Of a stretch of 32,590 nucleotides of DNA, positions 9,655-16,079 are shown piece by piece. The first letter of the stretch is position 1. Every line of letters begins with the position of its first letter. The position numbers and the translations under genes are program-made. The notes below the pieces were generated by a model. It saw nothing but the letters and a program-made list of their open reading frames with translations, searched no databases and had not been told where the DNA came from. Source of the stretch: an uncultured Eubacterium sp. (GTDB lineage Bacteria; Bacillota; Clostridia; Lachnospirales; Lachnospiraceae); contig CAMEWO010000026.1 of NCBI GenBank assembly GCA_945946665.1, positions 1 through 32,590 of the forward strand. The letters are read 5' to 3'.

Positions 9655-9942
9655 TTAATCTTCAATAATTGCAAGAATATCGCTCTGCTTTACAACGATG
9701 TATTCCTCATCTTCAAGCTTTACTTCTGTTCCTGCATACTTAGAGTAAAGAACCTTATCTCCAGGCTTAACCTGCATTGTAACTTCCTTGCCTTCAACAA
9801 CTCCGCCAGGTCCTACAGCAACTACCTCTGCCTGCTGTGGCTTTTCCTTTGCCTGACCTGGTAATACGATACCAGACTTTGTTGTCTCCTCTGCCAACAC
9901 AGCCTTTATAACAACTCTGTCACCTAATGGTACTAACTTCAT
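9655..9942 (-). CDS. groES: Co-chaperonin GroES (95 aa)
   Basis: The heptameric lid of the GroEL chamber. It opens with [13 protein letters not shown] and carries the mobile loop [17 protein letters not shown] (about residues 20-36), followed by [17 protein letters not shown] stands shortly before the ATG. First gene of the groES-groEL operon. Confidence 0.99.
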   Translation of the reverse strand: MKLVPLGDRVVIKAVLAEETTKSGIVLPGQAKEKPQQAEVVAVGPGGVVEGKEVTMQVKPGDKVLYSKYAGTEVKLEDEEYIVVKQSDILAIIED

Positions 9943-9996
9943 AATGTATATCCTCCATTCCGCTGTCTTCTCAATTAATGGCAGCTGTAATATTTG

Positions 9997-10023
9997 TTAG
10001 CACTCATTGAATTTGAGTGCTAA
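9997..10023. promoter_or_regulatory. CIRCE operator (HrcA binding site)
   Basis: A perfect CIRCE element: TTAGCACTC, nine bases, GAGTGCTAA. It lies between the groES promoter and the groES start, where HrcA repressor binding blocks transcription until heat shock. hrcA itself is not in the window. Confidence 0.98.
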
Positions 10024-10036
10024 TCGAACTAACAAT

Positions 10037-10065
10037 AAAATATCACTGTCCTTTTTCTTTGTCAA
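10037..10065 (-). promoter_or_regulatory. Sigma-A promoter of groES-groEL
   Basis: Minus strand TTGACA (10060-10065), 17 bases, TATTTT (10037-10042); the CIRCE operator starts 13 bp downstream of the -10, overlapping the expected start of transcription. Confidence 0.8.
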
Positions 10066-10102
10066 CAGCTATTTTAAATATATTATATATTTTATAAATT
10101 AT

Positions 10103-10987
10103 TTATCTTTTCACACCCATTTTTATTGTTTTTCCATAGTAGAAGAGATACTGCTGTGCATAGCCACCAAACTCACCGAAACGGCTTGTTCCAAACTCAC
10201 CTATTCTTTCTGCCGGAGTGTCTATGCCATCAAAATACAGTGTTTCAACTATCCTTTTTATCCACACATCCACAGGAAATGCTTCTCTGTGCCCAAGCCC
10301 GAACAGACTCACACAGTTTGCGACCTTGACACCAACGCCTTTTATGCTCATAAGCTGCTGGTTGCACTGCATAACCGGCATTGCCCTCAAATCATTTTCA
10401 TTCATCTTTCCTGCCAGCACATGGTCAATTGCATCCTTTATGTATGGAGCCCTGAACCCCGTTTTACACTCCTTTAAATCCTCTACAGTAACATTCTTCA
10501 TCTGCTCCGGAGTTGGAAAGCTGTAGAATTCAAAGCTTCCTGCTTTTGCCAGGTAATTGCCATACAATCTTGATATTGTAGCTACAATCTGCTTAATATG
10601 TGGTATCTGCTTGTTCTGGCTTATAATGAATGATATCAGTGTCTCGAAGAACTCCTGATTCAGAATTCTTACACCCCACATAGTTTCAATAGCCTCGCCA
10701 AGCTTCTCATCCTCTTTAAGCAGCATTGCCTTAATCTGGCTATAATCCCTTTCAAGGTCAAAATACTTTATCCAGAATCTTTCCGCTTCATCTTCAGTAG
10801 TATCAAACAGGCACAAATCGCTTCCTTCCTGCTTTGCATGGAGAAACCTTCCGAAAGCCACCAGTCCGTACTCATCTTCCCCTAATTTGTTAAAATGGAA
10901 ACACTGTCCACATTCCATGGTCTGTCCCAAATCAAAATCCCTGATATCTTTTACATAAACATTTTTATTATCCTGTACAATCTTCAT
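10103..10987 (-). CDS. ogg: 8-oxoguanine DNA glycosylase, Ogg1-like (294 aa)
   Basis: Excises 8-oxoguanine from DNA and cleaves the strand by beta-elimination. The protein has the Ogg N-terminal domain (QTMECGQCFHF at 22-32) and a helix-hairpin-helix GPD core: MSIKGVGVKVANC at 213-225 with the catalytic lysine expected at 221, then FPVDVWIKR with the essential aspartate at 240. It is transcribed away from spoVT. The apparent ribosome site GAGG is only one or two bases from the ATG, so the exact start is less certain. Confidence 0.93.
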   Translation of the reverse strand: MKIVQDNKNVYVKDIRDFDLGQTMECGQCFHFNKLGEDEYGLVAFGRFLHAKQEGSDLCLFDTTEDEAERFWIKYFDLERDYSQIKAMLLKEDEKLGEAIETMWGVRILNQEFFETLISFIISQNKQIPHIKQIVATISRLYGNYLAKAGSFEFYSFPTPEQMKNVTVEDLKECKTGFRAPYIKDAIDHVLAGKMNENDLRAMPVMQCNQQLMSIKGVGVKVANCVSLFGLGHREAFPVDVWIKRIVETLYFDGIDTPAERIGEFGTSRFGEFGGYAQQYLFYYGKTIKMGVKR

Positions 10988-11070
10988 TCCTCATACGTCC
11001 TTTATAAATTTCTCACTTAATATACCTTTTTTAATTTTATTATTTTTATTTTTTATCTGCAATTGGTTTT

Positions 11071-11100
11071 TGCATAATTCCCCAATATTTCCACATACTA
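11071..11100 (+). promoter_or_regulatory. Candidate sigma-G promoter of spoVT
   Basis: TGCATA (11071-11076), 17 bases, CATACTA (11094-11100). Both boxes agree with the sigma-G pattern (TGMATA and CATNNTA), and spoVT is transcribed by sigma-G in Bacillus. The gene starts 70 bp downstream. Confidence 0.68.
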
Positions 11101-11170
11101 ACTCCATATCCAATGAATTGGACGCTTCTAATCTAATCATATAGAAAATAATGGAGGAAATACGAGGAAA

Positions 11171-11719
11171 ATGAAAGCCACAGGAATTATAAGAAAAATC
11201 GATGAGCTCGGCAGAATCGTTATACCTAAGGAAATCAGAAGAACTATGCGAATCCGTGAGATGGATTCAATTGAAATATATACCGGAAGTGATGGAGAAA
11301 TCATATTAAAGAAGTATTCTCCAATGGGCGAGCTTGCCCTGTTTGCCAGAGACTACGCAGATTCCCTTGCAAGAATCAGTGGCAACTGTGTCTGTATAAC
11401 TGATAAAGAACAGATTATTGCTGCATCAGGAAGTGGTAAAAAGGTTATGGAAAATGCCCATGTTTCAAGAGAACTGGTCTCTGCAATGATTGAAAGAAAG
11501 AATATAACAGCATCTCAGACAGACAAAAACTTCGTCCGTATAATTGACAAGGGTCTTTCTGAATACACCCAGGAAATTATAAGTCCTATTATCTCAGAAG
11601 GAGATATTCTTGGAATGGTTATTATGCTGGCAAAGGACCCTTCTCCAAGACTGACACCAGTTGACGAAAAAATTATTTCTGTAGCAGCAGATTTCTTAGG
11701 TCGTCATCTGGCATCATAA
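11171..11719 (+). CDS. spoVT: Stage V sporulation transcription regulator SpoVT (182 aa)
   Basis: SpoVT is a tetrameric forespore regulator that tunes sigma-G genes. The N-terminal AbrB-type swapped-hairpin DNA-binding domain is plain (MKATGIIRKIDELGRIVIPKEIRR, residues 1-24, extending to about 50) and a GAF-like domain follows (about 58-180). GAGGAAA precedes the ATG. A sigma-G-like promoter lies upstream. Confidence 0.97.
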   Translation: MKATGIIRKIDELGRIVIPKEIRRTMRIREMDSIEIYTGSDGEIILKKYSPMGELALFARDYADSLARISGNCVCITDKEQIIAASGSGKKVMENAHVSRELVSAMIERKNITASQTDKNFVRIIDKGLSEYTQEIISPIISEGDILGMVIMLAKDPSPRLTPVDEKIISVAADFLGRHLAS

Positions 11720-11792
11720 AATATGACATGCACCATGAATTGTTTTTTCCATATTCTATATAGAACACGTTCTTTGGAAATGGAGAATTAAC

Positions 11793-11948
11793 ATGAATTA
11801 CAGCAACGATTGTTCCCATCAGGTTCCCGGAATGGCGTATGTTCCGTGGCAGCGCTGGGGAGAATATTATGACCCATGCAAAGCTTTCAGACGAGGGACA
11901 ATGTTTCCTATACTTGACAAACCTTTTCTGGGAGGTGCACGGAAATGA
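11793..11948 (+). CDS. cotJA: Spore coat associated protein CotJA (51 aa)
   Basis: A 51-residue protein beginning MNYSNDCSHQVPGMAYVPWQ with the CotJA core AYVPWQRWGEYYDP and FPILDKPF. The Tyr/Trp/Pro-rich pattern is typical of CotJA, a mother-cell coat or spore-surface component. TGGAGA precedes the ATG at a suitable distance. Its TGA overlaps the ATG of cotJB (ATGA), so the two are translationally coupled. I could not make out a convincing sigma-E promoter in the 73 bases after spoVT. Confidence 0.9.
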   Translation: MNYSNDCSHQVPGMAYVPWQRWGEYYDPCKAFRRGTMFPILDKPFLGGARK

Positions 11949-12379
11949 ACAATATTTCACGTAATATGAGCAGACCCGTACAATCCGGACACATGACCTG
12001 TCCAAGATCAGGAATGAATATGAATAACAGACCTTGTGAACGTCCTGGCATGGATATGAATGACAGACCTTGTGAACGTCCTGATATGGATATGAAATCA
12101 GACAGAATGAGAATGAATAACAGCAGCCGGGACAGAGCAAGGATAATCCAGAATGTATATGAACTGGGCTTTGTCATGACTGAAATGCTTCTCTATCTGG
12201 ATACCCATCCTAATGACCAGGAAGCCATTGAATACTATACCGTCATGAAGAGACGTTATAATGATGCTGTAGAGGCTTATGAAATGAACATTGGACCTCT
12301 GACATTTACCAGCACCAGTATTGACAATTATTTCAACTGGGAAGCAACACCTTTGCCATGGGAAAAGGAGGGCTTCTAA
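11945..12379 (+). CDS. cotJB: Spore coat protein CotJB with extended repeat-bearing N-terminus (144 aa)
   Basis: The carboxyl part, from about residue 62 (RARIIQNVYELGFVMTEMLL) to the end, is the CotJB domain with YLDTHPNDQEA and a Trp-Pro-Trp-like end (NWEATPLPWEKEGF). Residues 1-60 form an unusual Met-, Arg-, Asn- and Pro-rich segment in which a 12-residue unit (MNNRPCERPGMD, then MNDRPCERPDMD) is repeated, each copy carrying one cysteine. CotJB normally lacks such an extension as far as I know. It starts within the cotJA stop and ends directly at the cotJC ATG. Confidence 0.9.
   Translation: MNNISRNMSRPVQSGHMTCPRSGMNMNNRPCERPGMDMNDRPCERPDMDMKSDRMRMNNSSRDRARIIQNVYELGFVMTEMLLYLDTHPNDQEAIEYYTVMKRRYNDAVEAYEMNIGPLTFTSTSIDNYFNWEATPLPWEKEGF
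12020..12091 (+). repeat. Two 36-bp tandem repeats inside cotJB
   Basis: Units 12020-12055 and 12056-12091 differ at few positions and encode 12 residues each (core RPCERP). A degenerate continuation follows to about 12120. In frame, so copy number can vary without breaking the gene. Confidence 0.9.
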
Positions 12380-12979
12380 ATGTGGAATTATGAAAAGCGA
12401 CTTCAATACCCAATTAAAATTAAACAGATTAACCCATCACTGGCTGCAATGATAATAAGTCAATATGGTGGCCCTGACGGCGAGTTAGGAGCATCCATGC
12501 GGTATATCTCACAGAGATATTCCTGCGGTTTCAGGGATGTTGCCGGACTTCTCACCGATATCGGCACAGAAGAGCTTGGTCACTTCGAGATGATAAGCAC
12601 CATGGTTCACCAGCTTACGAGAACACTTACAATGGAGCAGATTAAAGGTACTCCATTCGAAGCATACTACGTTGACCACACTGCCGGAATCTGGCCACAG
12701 GCTGCCGGTGGAATTCCATTTAATGCCTGCGAATTCCAGTCAAAGGGAGATGTAATCACTGACCTGACAGAAGACCTGGCTGCAGAGCAGAAAGCCCGTT
12801 CAACCTATGACAATCTGATTCGTCTTACTGATGATCCGGATATACTTGACCCGTTAAGATTCTTAAGGGAAAGAGAAATTGTTCACTTCCAGAGGTTCGG
12901 CGAAGCACTTTCAAGAGTTCAGGACCGTCTTGACTCTAAAAACTTCTATGCCTTCAATCCTGATTTTGATAAAAAATAA
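12380..12979 (+). CDS. cotJC: Manganese-catalase-like spore coat protein CotJC (199 aa)
   Basis: A ferritin-like dimetal protein of the non-heme manganese catalase family found in spore coats. Metal-binding helices are visible: GAS at about 37, EELGHFE at 64-70 and EREIVHFQRFGE near 165-176. AAGGAGG lies eight bases upstream and the cotJB stop directly touches the ATG. The three cotJ genes form a tight operon; CotJC is thought to be a peroxide-active coat component. Confidence 0.95.
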   Translation: MWNYEKRLQYPIKIKQINPSLAAMIISQYGGPDGELGASMRYISQRYSCGFRDVAGLLTDIGTEELGHFEMISTMVHQLTRTLTMEQIKGTPFEAYYVDHTAGIWPQAAGGIPFNACEFQSKGDVITDLTEDLAAEQKARSTYDNLIRLTDDPDILDPLRFLREREIVHFQRFGEALSRVQDRLDSKNFYAFNPDFDKK

Positions 12980-13083
12980 GAGATACATCAATTATTTAAA
13001 TATAATCAGAAAACACTTGTATAAAAATATATTTTCATTTAATATAAATAACAAATCAATACAAATAATATAACTCGGGATAC

Positions 13084-13111
13084 TTGACAAGACTTTTGGA
13101 TATGATACAAT
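13084..13111 (+). promoter_or_regulatory. Strong sigma-A promoter of a candidate small RNA
   Basis: TTGACA (13084-13089), 16 bases, TACAAT (13106-13111). The -35 is perfect and the -10 differs by one base. No gene start follows; instead two hairpins and a terminator do. Confidence 0.65.
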
Positions 13112-13116
13112 GTCAC

Positions 13117-13183
13117 TGTTAATAGTGAATGACTGCTGGGCGGTCGCGAAAGAGTCTTGGGATTTTGTTCCAAGGCTCTTTTT
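13117..13183 (+). ncRNA. Candidate small RNA of about 67 nt
   Basis: Transcription from the promoter above should begin near 13117-13119. The predicted transcript contains a 6-bp hairpin with a 3-base loop (13131-13136 with 13140-13145), a short purine-rich linker GCGAAAGAG and an intrinsic terminator whose stem spans 13149-13183. A 27-codon ORF could start at 13110, but that ATG lies in the -10 box. It may be a stand-alone small RNA or a terminated leader upstream of ldh. No known RNA family is recognised. Confidence 0.55.
13149..13183 (+). terminator. Intrinsic terminator of the candidate small RNA
   Basis: AAAGAG, one mismatch, CTTGGGA pairs with TTCCAAG, mismatch, CTCTTT across a 5-base loop and ends in a T run. 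A strong intrinsic terminator with no protein gene directly before it. Confidence 0.85.
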
Positions 13184-13224
13184 GCCGTATTAATAGCCAT
13201 TACCATTCTTTCCAAAGACATATA

Positions 13225-13253
13225 TTGAATTATACAGACAATAAGAATAGAAT
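13225..13253 (+). promoter_or_regulatory. Probable sigma-A promoter of the ldh gene
   Basis: TTGAAT (13225-13230), 17 bases, TAGAAT (13248-13253), lying 120 bp before the gene and after the small-RNA terminator. Confidence 0.45.
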
Positions 13254-13373
13254 CTTTCAACATGGAAAAAATAACATACATAAGAAGAGGTGCAGTAAAA
13301 TAACAGATATAAACTTCATCATCAGATTTACTATTGCCTCTTCACAAAAACACACGTAGAAATGGAGTTTAGT

Positions 13374-14351
13374 ATGAAAATTTTATTCTATGATGCAAAG
13401 AACTACGATAAAGAATCATTTCAGGCAGCACTGACAAAATATCCCGGCATATCTATAGAATATTTTGAGACCGATTTGTCAGAAAAAACTGCCATTTACT
13501 GCAAAGGATATGATGCTGTATGTGCATTTGTTAATTCCATCCTTGACAGAAAAGTCCTGCAAATCCTTGTACAGAACAATGTACGTCTGGTGCTTATGCG
13601 CTGTGCAGGTTTCAATAATGTAGATATGGATGAAGCCGAAAAACTTGGCGTTACAATAATGACAGTCCCTGCATATTCTCCAGAAGCCGTAGCAGAACAT
13701 GCCATGGCACTGGCACTGGCTGCCAACCGTAGAATCCATAAGGCATATATTAAAGTCCGTGAGAACAATTTCAGCCTACAGGGTCTTACAGGAATAACAC
13801 TTTATGGAAAAACGGCAGGCATAATAGGCACAGGGCGTATTGGTGCTGCCATGTGCAGGATTTGCAGGGGATTTGGCATGAAGGTTCTTGCTTTTGACCA
13901 GTATCACAATGATTCCTTAGATTTCGTCCATTACGTATCCATGGAAGAACTTCTAAAGGAAAGCGACCTTATTTCCCTGCACTGTCCATTGACAAGGGAA
14001 ACCTACCACATTATTGACACAGACACCATTAACCAGATGAAAGACGGAGTTATTCTGGTAAACACATCAAGGGGTGCCATCGTAAACACAGAAGCTCTTA
14101 TAAAAGGCATCCGGGATAAAAAATTTCATGCCATCGGGCTGGATGTGTACGAGGAGGAGACGGATTACGTATTTGAAAATATGGAGAATGACATCCTTAA
14201 GCATTCAGTTACAGCAAGGCTTCTGTCCTTCCCTAATGTAATAGTAACCTCCCATCAGGGATTTATGACCAGAGAAGCCCTTGACGCCATCAGCACCACC
14301 ACCCTTAACAACGCCATTTCCTATATGAACTCACACCTTTCCCCAACTTAG
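13374..14351 (+). CDS. D-lactate dehydrogenase-type 2-hydroxyacid dehydrogenase (325 aa)
   Basis: Reduces a 2-oxoacid, probably pyruvate, to the D-2-hydroxyacid with NADH. The Rossmann motif GIIGTGRIG is at about 148-156; the catalytic Arg lies in NTSRGAIV, the Glu in DVYEEE and the His in SHQGFMT, the last being the form seen in D-lactate and D-2-hydroxyisocaproate enzymes. I start at 13374, where GGAG is six bases upstream; the earlier ATG at 13362 has no ribosome site. The TAG stop lies in the first bases of the palindromic element downstream. Substrate preference cannot be read from the sequence. Confidence 0.93.
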   Translation: MKILFYDAKNYDKESFQAALTKYPGISIEYFETDLSEKTAIYCKGYDAVCAFVNSILDRKVLQILVQNNVRLVLMRCAGFNNVDMDEAEKLGVTIMTVPAYSPEAVAEHAMALALAANRRIHKAYIKVRENNFSLQGLTGITLYGKTAGIIGTGRIGAAMCRICRGFGMKVLAFDQYHNDSLDFVHYVSMEELLKESDLISLHCPLTRETYHIIDTDTINQMKDGVILVNTSRGAIVNTEALIKGIRDKKFHAIGLDVYEEETDYVFENMENDILKHSVTARLLSFPNVIVTSHQGFMTREALDAISTTTLNNAISYMNSHLSPT

Positions 14352-14887
14352 AGGCAACGAATATGATTTACACCCTCTTTCAGACTTCAGCGTTAAAGGA
14401 CGCATAATACCTGCATAGCCAAATGCCAAAAAGTCACTACGAAGAGAATCTAAGCGTTGCAACGCATATGAATTACACTCGCTTATTTCAGCAAATGCCA
14501 TCACTATGGTGCTCGGGCTGTACACTTAAACACAAAAAGGTCACGACGAAGAGAATCTAAGCGTTGTAACGTATATGAATTACACTCGCTTATTTCAACA
14601 ACTGCCCGACAACTCGCCCCTGACCGGGGGGCTCAGACATTCGTGCAGTTGTTGGCGAAGTGTAATTCATACACATCCCAGCGCTAAGATTTCTTCTAAT
14701 GTGACCTTTTTGTGTTTAAGTGTACAGTCCGAGCACCACAGTGATGACATTTTCTGGCGAAGTGTAATTCATACGCATTGCAGCACTAAGATTTCTTCTA
14801 ATGTGACTTTTTTGCATTTAGCTATGCAGATACTATGCTGTTTAGCCTAAGCAGTTCAGTCATGGGTAATTTTATTCGTTGCCTCTA
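14349..14887. mobile_element. Nested palindromic element with 15-bp terminal inverted repeats (539 bp)
   Basis: The ends TAGAGGCAACGAATA (14349-14363) and TATTCGTTGCCTCTA (14873-14887) are perfect inverted copies that begin and end with TA, as in TA-targeting miniature elements. Inside, nearly the whole sequence is palindromic around about 14620. An outer pair of family arms (left from 14428, right to 14813) encloses spacer arms that also pair, which enclose a second complete copy (14534-14711). No transposase is encoded; the ORF at 14575-14850 is a product of the repeat. The left end overlaps the ldh stop codon. Confidence 0.75.
14534..14711. repeat. Inner copy of the palindromic repeat family
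   Basis: Arm A (14534-14605) contains CGAAGAGAATCTAAGCG, GAATTACACTCGCTTATTTC and CAACAACTGC; arm B (14645-14711) is its imperfect inverse with TGGCGAAGTGTAATTCATAC and CTAAGATTTCTTCTAATG. The loop (about 14608-14640) has its own GGGGC-type hairpin. This is the cleanest copy of the family in the window. Confidence 0.85.
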
Positions 14888-14995
14888 CGCCCAATCCTCC
14901 CCATTACGCCGGAGGACTGGCAATCGAGCAGGCTGACAACTACACGATTTCGAACATAATTAACCCAAAGCATAGTTTCTCGCTGTTCCCCTCGC

Positions 14996-15261
14996 CAACA
15001 ACTGCCCGAATTATGGCGGCTTAGGCTGTACCCTTAAACAGAAAAAAGTCACATTAGAAGAAATCTTAGCGTTGCGGCATGTATGGATTACACTTCGCCA
15101 GCAGCAGCCCGGATTGTTTGAGCCCCAAAGGGGCGAGTTGGAGGGCGCTGCTGAAATAAGCGAGTGTAATTCATATATGCCGCAACGGTTAGATTCTCTT
15201 CGTCGTGACTTTTTTCTGTTTAAGGGTACAGCCTAAGCAGCCATAAGTTGGGCAGTTGCTG
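14996..15261. repeat. Second palindromic repeat copy, arm order reversed
   Basis: Arm B comes first (AGTCACATTAGAAGAAATC near 15048-15066) and arm A last (to about 15210), so it is inverted relative to the copy at 14534-14711. Outer paired arms TTAGGCTGTACCCTTAAACA (15021-15040) and the matching inverse, and CAACAACTGCCC with GGGCAGTTGCTG at the ends, extend the palindrome to about 266 bp. Confidence 0.8.
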
Positions 15262-15350
15262 TAATATCCCAGTGTGATTCATATATGCCACAACGGTTAG
15301 ATTCTCTTCGTCGTGACTTTTTTCTATTTAAGGGTACAGCCTAAACTGCT
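15262..15350. repeat. Half copy of the palindromic repeat
   Basis: A tandem duplicate of the right half of the preceding element (arm A with GGTTAGATTCTCTTCGTCGTG, then the outer arm AAGGGTACAGCCTAA). It has no partner arm, so it cannot form the full hairpin. It reaches almost to the mscL stop. Confidence 0.75.
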
Positions 15351-15374
15351 ATAATCTGGACAGTTACTAACCCT

Positions 15375-15791
15375 CTACTTTAATTCAGAAGTACAGTGTG
15401 GACACCTTGTTGCCTTAATAGATATCTTAGACATACAATATGGACATTCCTTTTCCGTTACTTCCTTAACCTCTTCATGCTTCTTAAACGAAGTCACCTT
15501 GTTAATTGCTTTAACAAGACAGAAGATGATAAATGCTGTAATAATAAAGTTGATTACCGCTGTGATAAAACTTCCATAACAAAGTATTGGAGCAGTTTCT
15601 CCGCTTCCCATCTTAAGAACAAGATTAGAGAAATCCACACCGCCAAATATGGCAAGAATTGGTGTAATAATATCCTTGTTCAGTGAAGTAACAATTGATG
15701 TAAATGCGCCACCAATAATAACACCCACCGCCATATCCATGGCATTGCCACGGGCTATGAACTGTTTAAACTCTGCTAAAAACTTTTTCAT
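15375..15791 (-). CDS. mscL: Large-conductance mechanosensitive channel MscL with zinc-ribbon tail (138 aa)
   Basis: MscL opens under membrane tension to release solutes on osmotic downshock. It begins MKKFLAEFKQFIARGNAMDM, then AVGVIIGGAFTSIVTSLNKDIITP (first membrane helix) and a second helix near residues 75-97. After the channel core a carboxyl tail with CPYCMSKISIKATRCPHC forms a four-cysteine zinc-ribbon motif, which replaces the usual helical bundle end. I start at 15791 (GGGG six bases upstream); 15803 is the alternative. Convergent with ldh across the palindromic repeats. Confidence 0.94.
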   Translation of the reverse strand: MKKFLAEFKQFIARGNAMDMAVGVIIGGAFTSIVTSLNKDIITPILAIFGGVDFSNLVLKMGSGETAPILCYGSFITAVINFIITAFIIFCLVKAINKVTSFKKHEEVKEVTEKECPYCMSKISIKATRCPHCTSELK

Positions 15792-15829
15792 ATCAATCCC
15801 CATTCCGCAGACGCTTTTGCGTTGCCTGA

Positions 15830-16057
15830 TTACTTATCTCCCAGCGCCTTCTTTGCTTCCTCCATAGAATCCATATGTATCAGAATATCACATTTGCCAT
15901 TGCCGCCCTTGTCCAGGAACTTAAGCAGACCACTGTGAGTCTTCCATCTCTCAAAATACGATATATTATTCTTACGGAGAATACGTTCAATCTCCTTGCT
16001 TTCCTCTAATGTAACATCTGAACGCAGCACACGCTCGTTGGTTCCAAAATTATTCAT
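15830..16057 (-). CDS. Small hypothetical protein (75 aa)
   Basis: I do not recognise this family. The protein starts MNNFGTNERVLRSDVTLEES and ends SMEEAKKALGDK; it is hydrophilic, with no membrane segment, and alternates predicted helix (LEESKEIERILRKNN) and strand (CDILIHM), like small alpha/beta ligand- or putative signal-transducing domains such as DUF2007. I choose the ATG at 16057 with AGAGG upstream; the frame also runs to a TTG at 16078. It lies 22 bp after ilvE and 38 bp before mscL and is probably cotranscribed with them. Confidence 0.7.
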   Translation of the reverse strand: MNNFGTNERVLRSDVTLEESKEIERILRKNNISYFERWKTHSGLLKFLDKGGNGKCDILIHMDSMEEAKKALGDK

Positions 16058-16079
16058 AATACGATACGCCTCTGTCAAT

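Larger units (their letters stand above)
12980..13373. other. Intergenic region between cotJC and ldh
   Basis: About 390 bp. The first 100 bp are very AT-rich with nothing recognised. It then contains a promoter (13084-13111), a candidate small RNA with terminator (to 13183), and a second promoter for ldh (13225-13253). ORFs in this stretch lack ribosome sites and are not credible genes. Confidence 0.6.

Noticed and set aside
13110-13193. 27-codon ORF over the small-RNA region
   Set aside because: The ATG is part of the -10 box and so cannot be in the transcript; the terminator hairpin occupies its second half.
14575-14850. 91-codon ORF and neighbouring ORFs inside the palindromic cluster
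   Set aside because: Both halves are inverse copies of the repeat arms, there is no ribosome site and the composition does not resemble a protein; the open frame is a by-product of the repeats.
14349-15374. CRISPR-like array
   Set aside because: Repeated segments are long, palindromic, irregularly spaced and in both orientations; there are no regular short repeats and spacers and no cas genes.
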